This document shows, one piece after another, positions 27,031 to 35,845 of a DNA stretch of 64,000 nt. The notes under the pieces were generated by a model, which was given only the letters and a program-made list of their open reading frames with translations, made no database searches and had not been told where the DNA came from. A program made the position numbers and the translations under genes. Source of the DNA: Streptomyces sp. NBC_01217 (lineage in GTDB: Bacteria; Actinomycetota; Actinomycetes; Streptomycetales; Streptomycetaceae). The first letter of the stretch is position 1; every line of letters starts with the position of its first letter. The stretch lies in assembly GCF_035994185.1 (NCBI RefSeq), contig NZ_CP108538.1, positions 8,063,501 to 8,127,500 on the forward strand. The letters run 5' to 3'.

Positions 27031-27127
27031 GCCAACGGTTCCTCTGCTGCTTGTACGGGCCTTTCCTCAGGCGCGGCGATCCCCGTCCCTTCGTAGCGGG
27101 CGCGGGAGCTGTTCCGATGCCCACGGT

Positions 27128-27157
27128 ATATTGCATACAGTCGACGAATACTGTATG
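27128..27157. promoter_or_regulatory. Divergent operator region with inverted repeat (site C)
   Basis: CATACAGT (27134-27141) and ACTGTATG (27150-27157) are perfect inverted arms 8 bp apart. The left part ATATTGCATACAGT resembles site A (352-367), and ATACTGTA on the right equals the start of its reverse complement. It sits between frc and the sucC-like gene, so one regulator could control both directions. Confidence 0.5.
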
Positions 27158-27236
27158 AACCTTGTTATCCCGCATCCGGTGGGTGGTGTCCAGGGGGCGT
27201 GCGGCACTTTCACAATCGGCACGATCGGGAGTGGCT

Positions 27237-28370
27237 ATGGATCTCTACGAGCACCAGGCACGGCAACTCTTCGCAGAACACGGCATAGCGGTACCGCGTG
27301 CCGAGGTCGTCGACAGCGCGGGCGCGGCAGCGGAAGCGGCGGAGCGGCTCGGCGGCCGGGTCGTCGTCAAGGCCCAGGTCAAGACCGGCGGCAGGGGCAA
27401 GGCGGGCGGGGTGAAGCTCGCGGCCGACCCGTCGGCGGCCGGACTGACCGCACGTCAGATCCTCGGCATGGACATCAAGGGTCACACGGTACGCACCGTC
27501 ATGATCGCCGAACCCGTCGACATCCAGGCCGAGTTCTATGTGAGCTACGTGCTGGACCGTGCGGCGGGCACGTTCCTCGCCATCGCCTCCGCCGAGGGAG
27601 GCATGGAGATCGAGGAGGTCGCGGCGAGCCGCCCGGAAGCGGTGGCGCGCATCCCGGTGGACCCGGCGCAAGGAGTCACACGGGCAGAGGCCGCCCGGAT
27701 CGCGCAGGCGGCGGGGCTTCCCCCGGAAGCGGCCGCCGTGCTCCAGCAGTTGTGGCAGGTCCTCGTCCGCGAGGACGCCCTGCTGGTCGAGGTCAACCCG
27801 CTGGTCCGTACGGGCGGAGGGGAGATCCTCGCCCTCGACGCAAAGGTCACCCTCGACGACAACGCAGGCTTCCGCCGGTCCCGTTGGGGGAGCGAGGCCG
27901 ACGACGTACACGGCGACCCGCTGGAGGCGGCCGCCGCTGCCAAGGGCCTCAACTACGTCAAGCTCGACGGCGAGGTCGGCATCATCGGCAACGGCGCCGG
28001 ACTGGTCATGTCCACCCTCGACGTGGTCGCCGGCTGCGGCGCCCGCCCCGCCAACTTCCTCGACATCGGCGGCGGCGCCTCGGCCGGTGTCATGGCCGAC
28101 GGCCTGTCGGTCATCCTCTCCGACCCCGCAGTGCGATCCGTCTTCGTCAATGTCTTCGGAGGCACCACGGCCTGCGACGCGGTGGCCGACGGCATCGTCC
28201 AGGCGCTGGAGTCCGTACGCCTGACCAAACCGCTCGTCGTCCGTCTCGACGGCAACAACGCGGCCAGGGGCCGCGCGATCCTCGACGCACACCCGCACCC
28301 CCTGGTCGAGCAGGCCACCACGATGGACGGCGCCGCGCGCCGAGCAGCCCAACTCGCCGACGCAGCCTGA
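27237..28370 (+). CDS. sucC: ADP-forming succinyl-CoA ligase beta-subunit homologue
   Basis: 377 residues. ATP-grasp domain: [51 protein letters not shown]-terminal CoA-ligase part: [16 protein letters not shown] and [12 protein letters not shown]. It pairs with the alpha subunit 11 bp downstream to couple acid, CoA and ATP. It sits next to CoA-transfer genes rather than TCA genes, so it is probably an accessory copy used for another dicarboxylate such as malate or oxalate, or to supply succinyl-CoA. An upstream in-frame GTG exists, but the conserved MDLYEHQ start is chosen. Confidence 0.9.
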   Translation: MDLYEHQARQLFAEHGIAVPRAEVVDSAGAAAEAAERLGGRVVVKAQVKTGGRGKAGGVKLAADPSAAGLTARQILGMDIKGHTVRTVMIAEPVDIQAEFYVSYVLDRAAGTFLAIASAEGGMEIEEVAASRPEAVARIPVDPAQGVTRAEAARIAQAAGLPPEAAAVLQQLWQVLVREDALLVEVNPLVRTGGGEILALDAKVTLDDNAGFRRSRWGSEADDVHGDPLEAAAAAKGLNYVKLDGEVGIIGNGAGLVMSTLDVVAGCGARPANFLDIGGGASAGVMADGLSVILSDPAVRSVFVNVFGGTTACDAVADGIVQALESVRLTKPLVVRLDGNNAARGRAILDAHPHPLVEQATTMDGAARRAAQLADAA

Positions 28371-28381
28371 GGAGACCGGAC

Positions 28382-29263
28382 ATGGCGATATATCTGACCA
28401 AGGAGAGCAGGGTACTCGTCCAAGGCATGACAGGCGCCGAGGGCATGAAGCACACCCGCAGAATGCTGGCTGCGGGCACCCGGATCGTCGGCGGGGTCAA
28501 CCCGCGCAAGGCCGGCCGCACGGCCGACGTGGACGGTACGCAGGTGCCGGTCTTCGGCTCCGTACGGGAAGGAATGGACGCGACCGGAGCGGACGTCACG
28601 GTCGTCTTCGTCCCGCCGCCCTTCGCCAAGGCGGCCGTCATCGAAGCAGCCGACGCCGGGATCGACCTGGCGGTGGTCATCACCGAAGGCATCCCGGTCC
28701 ACGACGCGGTCGCCTTCCACGCCCATGCCCGCGCCCGCGGCACCCGCATCATCGGCCCCAACTGCCCCGGAGTGATCACGCCCGGTCAGTCGAACGCGGG
28801 CATTATCCCGGCCGACATCGCCCCCGACCCCGGCCGCATCGGACTCGTCTCCAAGTCCGGGACCCTCACCTACCAGCTGATGCACGAGCTCCGTGACATC
28901 GGTTTCTCCTCGGCCGTGGGCATCGGCGGCGACCCCGTGATCGGCACCACGCACATCGACTGCCTCACGGCCTTCGAGGCCGACCCCGACACCGAACTGA
29001 TCGTCCTCATCGGCGAGATCGGCGGTGATGCGGAGGAACGGGCCGCCGCGCACATCGCGCGCCACATCACCAAGCCGGTGATCGGCTACATCGCGGGATT
29101 CACTGCACCCGAGGGCAAGACAATGGGACACGCGGGCGCGATCGTGTCAGGCTCGTCGGGTACGGCCGAGGCGAAGAAGGCCGCGCTGGAGGCGGCCGGA
29201 GTCGCGGTGGGCTCGACCCCGACGGAGACGGCCCGCTTGGTCCGCGAGCGCCTGGACCGGTGA
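28382..29263 (+). CDS. sucD: ADP-forming succinyl-CoA ligase alpha-subunit homologue
   Basis: 293 residues. [21 protein letters not shown], the CoA-binding [36 protein letters not shown], and the phosphohistidine region [14 protein letters not shown] are all intact, so the enzyme should be active. GAGGAGACCGGAC precedes the ATG. Coupled to sucC by 11 bp. Confidence 0.92.
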   Translation: MAIYLTKESRVLVQGMTGAEGMKHTRRMLAAGTRIVGGVNPRKAGRTADVDGTQVPVFGSVREGMDATGADVTVVFVPPPFAKAAVIEAADAGIDLAVVITEGIPVHDAVAFHAHARARGTRIIGPNCPGVITPGQSNAGIIPADIAPDPGRIGLVSKSGTLTYQLMHELRDIGFSSAVGIGGDPVIGTTHIDCLTAFEADPDTELIVLIGEIGGDAEERAAAHIARHITKPVIGYIAGFTAPEGKTMGHAGAIVSGSSGTAEAKKAALEAAGVAVGSTPTETARLVRERLDR

Positions 29264-29420
29264 CCCCGACCCCCTCTTTCACTCCCTCCGGCGCTTGAGG
29301 AGCGGGGGCCCTGGGGCGGAGCCTCCGGTTACGGCCCGCCCCGCACGGCCCCCGCACCCCTTCACACCGCACGCCATCCCGAGCTCCCGCCCCGACTGTG
29401 CACCGAGAGCGGAGAACAAC

Positions 29421-30980
29421 ATGGCCCCGAAGAACACCCTCGCCCCACCCCTCACCCTCAAACCGGGCACAGCCTGGGCCGACGCCTGGCACCGCTGTCT
29501 CGCCACCGCCCCCGAGGCCTTCCGCGACGACCATGTCCTGAACCTCTGGGCGTCCACCTGGCAGCAGGACGGCCGCGTCCTGCCCGCCACCAGCCCCGTG
29601 GACGGCAGCCGCATCGCGGGCCCGCCCCGGCTCGACGCCCCCACCGCCCAGAACGCGGTACGCGCCGCGCTCGACCGGCACCGCGCCTGGCGCCACATTC
29701 CGCTCCCCGAGCGCCGCGCCCGGGTCGCCGCCACCCTCGACGCACTCGCCGAACACCGCGAGCTGCTCGCCCTCCTCCTGGTCTGGGAGATCGGCAAACC
29801 CTGGCGCCTCGCCCAGGCCGACGTCGACCGTGCCATCGACGGCGTGCGCTGGTACGTCGGCAACATCGACCGGATGCTGGAGGCCCGCAACCCGCTTTCC
29901 GGCCCGGTCTCCAACATCGCCAGCTGGAACTACCCCATGTCCGTCCTGGTCCACGCGATGCTCGTGCAGGCCCTGGCCGGCAACGCGGTCATCGCCAAGA
30001 CCCCGACCGACGGAGGCGTCGCCTGCCTCACCCTGGCCTGCGCACTCGCCGCCCGCGAAGGCATCCCGCTCACCCTGGTCAGCGGCAGCGGAAGCGAGCT
30101 CTCCGCACCCCTCGTCCGCTCACCGGAGATCGGCTGCGTCTCCTTCGTGGGCGGCCGCGACACCGGCGCCCGTATCGCCACGGAAGTCGCCGACCTCGGC
30201 AAACGGCACATCCTGGAGCAGGAGGGGCTCAACACCTGGGGCATCTGGAACCACACGGACTGGGACTCCCTGACCGCCGTGATCCCCAGGCTCTTCGACT
30301 ACGGCAAGCAGCGCTGCACCGCCTACCCGCGCTTCGTCGTGCAGCGCAGCGCCTTCGACCAGTTCCTCTCGGCCTACCTCCCGGCCGTCCGCTCCCTGCG
30401 CATCGGTCATCCACTGGCGGTCGCGGACCCCGCCGACCCGCTCCCCGCCCTGGACTTCGGTCCGCTGATCAACGCGGCCAAGGCCAAGGAACTGTCCGAC
30501 CAGGTGGCCGAGGCGATCGACCGCGGCGCGGTCCCGCTGCACCGTGGATCGGCGGCCGACGCCCATTTCCTGCCGGGTCAGGACACCAGCGCGTACCTCC
30601 ACGCGGTCACCCTCCTCAACCCGCCCTCGTCCTCCCCGCTCCACCACGCGGAACCCTTCGGCCCGGTGGACACGATCGTCCTGGTCGACACGGAGGCGGA
30701 ACTGCTGGCCGCGATGAACGCCTCGAACGGTGCCCTGGTCGCCACGCTCTCGACCGACGACCCGGCAACGTACGCACGGCTCGCCCCGCAGATCCGCGCG
30801 TTCAAGACGGGCCACGGCACACCGCGCTCCCGAGGCGACCGCGACGAACTCTTCGGCGGCTTCGGCGCGTCCTGGCGGGGTGCCTTCGTGGGAGGCGAAC
30901 TGCTGGTCAGGGCGGTGACGGACGGCCCTGCGGGGGAGCGCCTGCCGGGAAACTTCCCGGACTACCACCTGATGCCCTGA
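29421..30980 (+). CDS. Aldehyde dehydrogenase family protein (divergent)
   Basis: 519 residues. The oxyanion Asn lies in NIASWNYPMSV and the catalytic Cys299 in YGKQRCTAY. The general-base Glu is in ILEQEGLN (Glu266 or Glu268) where ordinary members have ELGGK, and the cofactor loop reads FVGGRDTGARI instead of FTGS. The enzyme is therefore an unusual branch. The gene follows sucD by about 157 bp of GC-rich sequence with a hairpin, so it may have its own promoter. The aldehyde substrate is unknown; a small aldehyde or acyl-CoA aldehyde tied to the neighbouring CoA enzymes is possible. Confidence 0.8.
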   Translation: MAPKNTLAPPLTLKPGTAWADAWHRCLATAPEAFRDDHVLNLWASTWQQDGRVLPATSPVDGSRIAGPPRLDAPTAQNAVRAALDRHRAWRHIPLPERRARVAATLDALAEHRELLALLLVWEIGKPWRLAQADVDRAIDGVRWYVGNIDRMLEARNPLSGPVSNIASWNYPMSVLVHAMLVQALAGNAVIAKTPTDGGVACLTLACALAAREGIPLTLVSGSGSELSAPLVRSPEIGCVSFVGGRDTGARIATEVADLGKRHILEQEGLNTWGIWNHTDWDSLTAVIPRLFDYGKQRCTAYPRFVVQRSAFDQFLSAYLPAVRSLRIGHPLAVADPADPLPALDFGPLINAAKAKELSDQVAEAIDRGAVPLHRGSAADAHFLPGQDTSAYLHAVTLLNPPSSSPLHHAEPFGPVDTIVLVDTEAELLAAMNASNGALVATLSTDDPATYARLAPQIRAFKTGHGTPRSRGDRDELFGGFGASWRGAFVGGELLVRAVTDGPAGERLPGNFPDYHLMP

Positions 30981-31164
30981 CCCCTGGGCAGCACCATGCG
31001 TAAGTGCGTCGCAGCAGACCGTACACACGCCGGGGCGAGGTGCGCCGGACCGCCCCGACAGCGTCCGGCGCACCGCACTGACCACCGGAAACGCAGGTGA
31101 GGGGCACCCCGAACCCCTGGTATTGTTTTCTTTGTCGCCGCGGGAGACCGGGGCCGATCACCTG

Positions 31165-31249
31165 GTCCGGGTGGCGGAATGGCAGACGCGCTAGCTTGAG
31201 GTGCTAGTGCCCTTTATCGGGCGTGGGGGTTCAAGTCCCCCCTCGGACA
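31165..31249 (+). tRNA. tRNA-Leu, anticodon GAG
   Basis: Acceptor GTCCGGG pairs with CTCGGAC, with discriminator A at 31249. The anticodon stem CTAGC/GCTAG encloses TTGAGGT, giving anticodon GAG (31198-31200). A long variable arm (TGCCC...GGGCG) marks a class II tRNA, and the T arm is GGGGG-TTCAAGT-CCCCC. CCA is not encoded. It reads CUC and CUU leucine codons. tRNA-Leu genes are common phage and ICE integration sites, and the region to its right looks accessory. Confidence 0.95.
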
Positions 31250-31263
31250 CAACAGCAATTGAT

Positions 31264-31315
31264 GATACGAAGACGAGGGCCTCGACCGTACGGTCGAGGC
31301 CCTCGTCTTCGTATC
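31264..31315 (+). terminator. Perfect 52-bp palindrome, terminator of the tRNA-Leu gene
   Basis: The 26-base left arm beginning GATACGAAGACGAGGG is the exact reverse complement of the right arm, with no unpaired loop beyond the folding limit. It starts 14 bases after the tRNA. No U tract follows. Such long hairpins commonly end transcripts in Streptomyces. Confidence 0.85.
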
Positions 31316-31354
31316 GATGGTGCGCTTCGATGCGGGCACTGACGGCAAACGGCA

Positions 31355-31438
31355 TCAGGGTTCAGAACGAGTGGCCTCGATGCGAGCCCGCAGGTCCTTG
31401 AGGTCCGCCTCGGGGGACTCGAAGGTGAACGGACGGAC
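31355..31438 (-). pseudogene. Remnant of an epoxide hydrolase N-terminal domain
   Basis: On the reverse strand about 28 codons read VRPFTFESPEADLKDLRAR, then IEATRSEP and a stop. This matches the start of the epoxide hydrolase N-terminal domain (typically PF-hydrophobic, DL-DLR-RL--TRWP). There is no start codon in frame upstream, and the rest of the gene is absent. It is probably a gene end left by a rearrangement beside the tRNA. Confidence 0.5.
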
Positions 31439-31660
31439 TGCGTGCCGGTCAGCGCCGTGTACGCAGTTGTGCGATCTCCGACCGTCATCAAGTGGCCTTC
31501 AACCGGGGCCAATTGCGGCGCACGCGCACTCAGGCGCGCACCGGCCGATATCTGCCGGATGGCTTTCCGGCTCGCCGGCGCCGAGGAACCAGCGCCCGTA
31601 CGGCGAACCGCAGGAAAGCTGGGCCACCGGTCAGGCCCGGGCGTCCCGCAGTGGCTGCCT
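31439..31660. other. Non-coding or decayed stretch beside the epoxide hydrolase remnant
   Basis: Nothing convincing is encoded between the remnant at 31355-31438 and the end of the flavoprotein gene at 31661. Together with the remnant this makes about 345 bp without an intact gene right after the tRNA-Leu terminator. Confidence 0.5.
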
Positions 31661-33091
31661 TCAGCCTCGGTGGGTCTCCAGCAGCCTCAGCCAGACCTCG
31701 CTGATAGTGGGGAAGGCGGGTACGGCGTGCCAGAGCCTGTCGATCGGAACCTCACCCGCGACGGCGATGGTGGCCGAGTGCAGAAGTTCTCCTACACCGG
31801 GCCCGGCGAAGGTGACTCCGGCCACGGTGCCACGGTCCAGATCGATGAGCATACGAGCCTGGCCGCGGTATCCCTCGGCGTACTGGTGGGCGCCCGCAAC
31901 GCGTGCGAGGTCGTAGTCCACCACCTTGATCCGACGCCCGCTCCGCTCCGCCTCGCGGGTGGTCAGGCCGACGGCGGCGACTTCCGGGTGGGTGAAGACC
32001 ACTTGCGGTACGGCGGCGCCGTCGGCGGTGGCCGCGTGCGCACCCCACCGGGTGTCGTCGACCGGCTCGCCCTTGGCGCGGGCTCCGATGACGGCGCCCG
32101 CGATCCGGGCCTGGTACTTGCCCTGGTGGGTCATCAGGGCACGGTGGTTGACGTCGCCGACGGCGTAGAGCCAGCCGTCGGCGACGTCGGTCACTCGGAA
32201 GGTGTCGTCCACCTTCAGCCAGTCGCCCGGGGTGAGACCTATCGTCTCCAGCCCCAGATCCCAGGTCCGAGGAGCGCGGCCGGTGGCCAACAGGATCTCG
32301 TCCGCCGCCAGATGTCCGCCGTCGGCCAGGGTGATCTCGACCTCGCCGCCCTCGCGCGCCAGGGAGGTTACGGACGTCCCGAACCGGATGTCGACGCCGG
32401 CTTCCCGCAGACCGTTGGTCACCAGCTCCCCGGCGAACGGCTCCATCCGCTGCAGCAACGCGTCCTCAAGAACCAGCATGGTCACCTGAGAGCCGAGCGC
32501 CTGCCAGGCGGTGGCCATCTCGACGGCCACCACACCGCCGCCGACCACGGCCAGACGTCCGGGGACCTTGTCGGCACTGGTCGCCTCACGGCTCGTCCAG
32601 GGGCGAACGGTGTCCAGGCCCGGGATGGGGGGCAGAGCCGCGCTGGTTCCGGTGGAGACGGCTACTGCGTGCCGAGCCGTGAGGGCGACGGTCTCGCCGT
32701 CGGGAGTCCGCACACTCACCTTTCGGGGGCCGGTGAGGCGACCGTGGCCGCGGATCAGATCGACGGAGACCGAGTCGAGCCAGTCGACCTGGTCCTCGTC
32801 CTTCCAGTACGAGGACATCTTGTCGCGGTGCGCGAGGACCGCCTCGACGTCCAGCGGGCCGGCGACCGCCTGACCCAGTCCGGGCACTCGGCGCGCGTCG
32901 GCGCGCGCCACCACCGGCCGCAGCAGCGCTTTGCTCGGGTCGCAGGCCCAGAACGAGCACTCCCCACCGAGCAGTTCACGCTCCACGATCACGGTGCTGA
33001 GACCGGCGGCGCGGGCGCGCTCGGCCACGTTCTCACCGACCGGGCCTGCGCCGATGACGATCACGTCGTAGGTGCGGGTGGGTTCGTTCAT
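31661..33091 (-). CDS. FAD-dependent pyridine nucleotide-disulfide oxidoreductase (mercuric reductase/lipoamide dehydrogenase-like)
   Basis: 476 residues. FAD motif VIVIGAGPVGENVAERA; redox-active pair Cys45 and Cys50 in GGECSFWACDPSKAL (an unusual inter-cysteine stretch compared with the common CLNVGC); NAD motif LAVVGGGVVAVEMA; GWLYAVGDVN; and C-terminal dimer domain with the His-Glu pair WHAVPAFPTISE. It probably reduces a disulfide, a metal ion or a quinone with NAD(P)H. The ATG at 33091 has GGAG five bases upstream. Transcribed after the VOC gene from a promoter holding an OhrR-like operator, so a redox-stress role is likely. Confidence 0.87.
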   Translation of the reverse strand: MNEPTRTYDVIVIGAGPVGENVAERARAAGLSTVIVERELLGGECSFWACDPSKALLRPVVARADARRVPGLGQAVAGPLDVEAVLAHRDKMSSYWKDEDQVDWLDSVSVDLIRGHGRLTGPRKVSVRTPDGETVALTARHAVAVSTGTSAALPPIPGLDTVRPWTSREATSADKVPGRLAVVGGGVVAVEMATAWQALGSQVTMLVLEDALLQRMEPFAGELVTNGLREAGVDIRFGTSVTSLAREGGEVEITLADGGHLAADEILLATGRAPRTWDLGLETIGLTPGDWLKVDDTFRVTDVADGWLYAVGDVNHRALMTHQGKYQARIAGAVIGARAKGEPVDDTRWGAHAATADGAAVPQVVFTHPEVAAVGLTTREAERSGRRIKVVDYDLARVAGAHQYAEGYRGQARMLIDLDRGTVAGVTFAGPGVGELLHSATIAVAGEVPIDRLWHAVPAFPTISEVWLRLLETHRG

Positions 33092-33168
33092 TGCTGCTCC
33101 GTGGGGGGCGAGGTGGTAACGGTCCGGGCTGGTCATGGCAGTTACGCCGTTGGTTGGTTGATGTGGTG

Positions 33169-33642
33169 TCAGCGGCCGGGGGCGCGCTGCGTCACTTCCT
33201 GGAGCACCCAGCCGTTGCCGTCGGGGTCGCTGAAAGTGAGGTAGGAGCCGTAGGAGGCGCGCTCGGGGTGGGGGCCGGCCAGTCGTTCCTGGCCTGTGCC
33301 GTGGTGAACGGCGCTTCCGGATTCGTGGCCGTGGTGGAGGAGTCCTCCGGCGTCGTGGAACACCTCGCTCACATCGATGCCACGGCCGGTGAGCTCGGCG
33401 TGGGCCTCTTCGATGTCGGTGACGACGAGGTACAGGCTCTGGGTCGTGCCGGGGGCGACGGAGGTCATTCCCTCGCCGAAGATGATCGAGCACTCGGAGC
33501 CGGGCGGCGTGAAGTGGACCGCCCGGAAGTCGTCACTGGCTGTGTGGTCGACGTCCAGGCGGAACCCCACCGCCTCGTAGAAGGCTTTGGTCCGGTCGAT
33601 GTCGGAGACGGGCAGCACGATCATTTCGAGTTTCAGATCCAT
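33169..33642 (-). CDS. VOC-superfamily protein (glyoxalase/bleomycin-resistance fold)
   Basis: 157 residues with paired beta-alpha-beta-beta-beta units: LEMIVLPVSDIDRTKAFYEAVGF and YGSYLTFSDPDGNGWVLQEV. VOC proteins are small metal-dependent lyases, dioxygenases or binding proteins; the exact reaction is not readable. The start at 33642 is chosen because AAGGAC lies 6 bases upstream, while the longer alternative lacks one. It heads the two-gene operon with the flavoprotein, 77 bp apart, and is divergent from the OhrR-like gene. Confidence 0.85.
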   Translation of the reverse strand: MDLKLEMIVLPVSDIDRTKAFYEAVGFRLDVDHTASDDFRAVHFTPPGSECSIIFGEGMTSVAPGTTQSLYLVVTDIEEAHAELTGRGIDVSEVFHDAGGLLHHGHESGSAVHHGTGQERLAGPHPERASYGSYLTFSDPDGNGWVLQEVTQRAPGR

Positions 33643-34113
33643 GGGGATGTCCTTGTTTCTTGATGCCGGTGAAATTCGCACATCTGTGCGTCACGGTTCA
33701 AACAGGCGATCACGGCGGTCGGGGCGAGATGTGTGGCCCTGGTGTGCCGTGGTGGACCGGGACGGGCGGTGGAGTGGCTCATCCTGCGGTTCGACCTGAC
33801 AGGAACCTATCCGACACTTAACTCGTGCACAAGTAAAATTGAGGCACTGAGAGTGTGGCAAAGGGAACAGTCGGCGGGGTGGCCTGGCCGGTCACTGGGG
33901 CCGGGGGTCGCCGCCCGGGACGTGGAGCGATTGTGCCCCCTGGGTCGATGGGGTGCCGGAACCCTGAGTTCCTGAGGGGCGGTGAGTGCCTTGAGGGTCG
34001 TCGCAAAGCGACGGATGGCCTCATCTATTAAGTGTGCACAATATAATGTTGAGCATGTAAGTTTTGGGATATGCTAACTATGCGTGAAAGATCTGCGCGG
34101 AGGAGGAGTCGTG
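33643..34113. promoter_or_regulatory. Divergent control region of the VOC/flavoprotein operon and the MarR gene
   Basis: No gene seen. It is visibly richer in A and T than the surroundings near 33815-33850 and 34025-34080. It contains CGCACA-tc-TGTGCG (33677-33690), an imperfect palindrome ACTCGTGCACAAGT (33821-33834) and TGTGCACA (34033-34040). The last two share a GTGCAC centre with sites at 34874-34913 and are probably bound by the MarR/OhrR-like protein. Confidence 0.6.
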
Positions 34114-34584
34114 ATGAGCGAGATCGAGACGGGTGCCGGGCAGGGTGACGCGGCTGCGGCCAGCCTTCTCCTCAAGGATCAGATGTGCTTCGCCCTGTAC
34201 GCGGCGCAGCGCGCGGTGACCAGTCGCTACCGCCCGCTGCTGGAGGAGCTCAACCTGACCTATCCCCAGTACCTGGTGATGCTGGTGCTGTGGGAGCACG
34301 GCGCCCTTCCCATCAAGACCCTGGGTTCGCATCTGCAGCTCGACTACGGCACCTTGACCCCGCTGCTCAAGCGCCTGCAGGCTCACGGGTTCATCCGGCG
34401 TGAGCGCCAGGCGAGCGATGAGCGCTCGGTGCAGATCACTCTCACCGAGCAGGGGACCGAGCTCCGCGAGCGCGCTCGCGCCGTCCCCGCCGCCATCGGG
34501 GACGCCGTCGGTCTGAGCTCTCGGGAGATCGCGGATGTCAAGTCCCTCCTTGAGCGCCTGACGGCCAGCATCTCCGCAGCCTGA
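34114..34584 (+). CDS. MarR-family regulator, OhrR type (organic hydroperoxide sensor)
   Basis: 156 residues from the ATG at 34114, which has GGAGGAGGAG just upstream. The sensing cysteine is seen as Cys25 in LKDQMCFALYAAQRAV, with the partner tyrosines in LNLTYPQYLVMLVLWEHG. The winged helix follows (KTLGSHLQLDYGTLTPLLKRL, ERQASDERSVQITLTEQG). OhrR proteins leave DNA when the Cys is oxidised by organic hydroperoxides. No ohr peroxidase is adjacent; the likely targets are the VOC/flavoprotein operon, itself and the hydrolase remnant downstream, all with GTGCAC-centred sites. Confidence 0.88.
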   Translation: MSEIETGAGQGDAAAASLLLKDQMCFALYAAQRAVTSRYRPLLEELNLTYPQYLVMLVLWEHGALPIKTLGSHLQLDYGTLTPLLKRLQAHGFIRRERQASDERSVQITLTEQGTELRERARAVPAAIGDAVGLSSREIADVKSLLERLTASISAA

Positions 34585-35000
34585 CCCGGTTACTGCCCCG
34601 CCGCTGATCTGTGCGCCCACCGCATATGGCACCGGTCCGCCATCTGCGCTTCACACTCCGGCACCGGCCGGGGCCGTGAGGTTCGGCGTAGCTGCCGCTG
34701 CCGTGGCCGGGCTGCGCGCCTCACGGGGCGCCGACCATGTTCGCTCACCGGTCGCCCAGTGGCGAGGGCGACCCAATTGCCCCTTTTTTGTGGATTCGGT
34801 GGGGCAGGTCACAGGGAGCGCTTCCGCCCCGCCGAGGCGCTGGTCAGGTGCGTTGTACTCGTGATCCATCACCTTGTGTACGAACGCATCGCACGCCTAT
34901 AGCTTGTGCACGATGTAATTTCGCTCTAGGGTTTTTGGTATGGCGCCGGACAGTCCGCATCCCGGAGCCGTCAATGCTGTATCCGACAGGGAGATCACCG
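34585..35000. other. Intergenic region between the MarR gene and the hydrolase remnant
   Basis: No gene supported. The right end carries two similar sites 30 bp apart, TTGTGTACGA (34874-34883) and TTGTGCACGA (34904-34913), followed by AT-rich sequence suited to a promoter before the hydrolase start at 35001. Confidence 0.5.
34874..34913. promoter_or_regulatory. Paired OhrR-like operator sites, three helical turns apart
   Basis: TTGTGTACGA at 34874 and TTGTGCACGA at 34904 differ by one base and share the GTGCAC core of sites in the VOC/MarR divergent region. The 30-bp spacing places both on the same DNA face. Confidence 0.45.
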
Positions 35001-35384
35001 ATGAACCGCAAGCTCAAGAGCCACTCTTTCCGGGCATACGCCGCCCTCGGGAGCGCCGCCGGTGCGGCGGCGCTGGCCCTGATGGTCACCACACCGGCCG
35101 GCGCCACCACGGCGACCGAGATCGAGTCTCACCGCCCGGCCGGCAAGCCGCCGGTGGTGCTGGTGCACGGCTCCTTCGTGGACTCCTCCAGCCGGAACGG
35201 CGTCGTCAAGGATCTGAAGCGCTCTGGCATTGCGGTCATCGCGCCCGCCGACCCACTGCGGGGCTGCTGCACGGCAACGCCGCGGGATCAGCGGCTGACC
35301 ACCGGAGAGTCGGAACACCCGGCCCGGTTGCGGCGGGAGATGAACCGGCTGCACCGGGTGAACGAGGTGCAGCGCACCCGCTGA
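35001..35384 (+). pseudogene. Truncated secreted alpha/beta hydrolase
   Basis: 127 residues. A signal peptide (FRAYAALGSAAGAAALALMVTTPAGA) is followed by the classical hydrolase start KPPVVLVHGSFVDSSSRNGVVKDLKRSG and VIAPADPLRG. After that point the family similarity ends abruptly and the tail (CCTATPRDQRL...) is unlike the fold, with no catalytic Ser, Asp or His. Intact members are about twice as long, so this is a broken gene or a frame-disrupted remnant. Confidence 0.65.
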
Positions 35385-35845
35385 GGGGAGCCGCGCATAC
35401 TTATCCGTCCCCGGGACGCCACCGAACGACAGGACTGCTCGCCGCCCATGACCTCGGCCGGCTGCTGCACCTCACCTTCGACGCGCAGCGTCGCGCAGCC
35501 CCGGACGGCCTGGCGCCCGCCGAGCGTGGCCGACTGATGCCCATCGACGAAGGAGCATGACGGCTGAGACTCCGTCATCCGCCCATCCGTTCCGCGATGG
35601 TGGAGAACTCCATGAGCAGCGAGCGGCGCCCGGTGCATGCGTCACTCGCCCCGGTCCTGGTGGATCAACCCGGGCGCCGGGCCTGGCATATGGGCGAGGC
35701 GGCTGTGGAGCCGGGCGAGAACGTGCCCACCCTGCTGAAGCATGCGGCGCGGATCACGTGGGACCACGGTCCAGTCAAGCCCTTGAGGTGGGAGGTGCGG
35801 AGCGCCCGGTCGACACCGGCAGATGCTCCGTCGCCGCCACCTGAA
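35385..35845. other. Decayed or non-coding stretch
   Basis: Open frames exist on the plus strand but none shows a recognisable family, and codon bias does not clearly favour one. I see no supported gene, and the stretch may be the rest of the broken hydrolase neighbourhood. Confidence 0.4.

Noticed and set aside
34940..35560. Longer plus-strand open frame over the broken hydrolase
   Set aside because: It gives no recognisable protein, while the signal peptide and hydrolase start are in another frame. It is a shadow frame.
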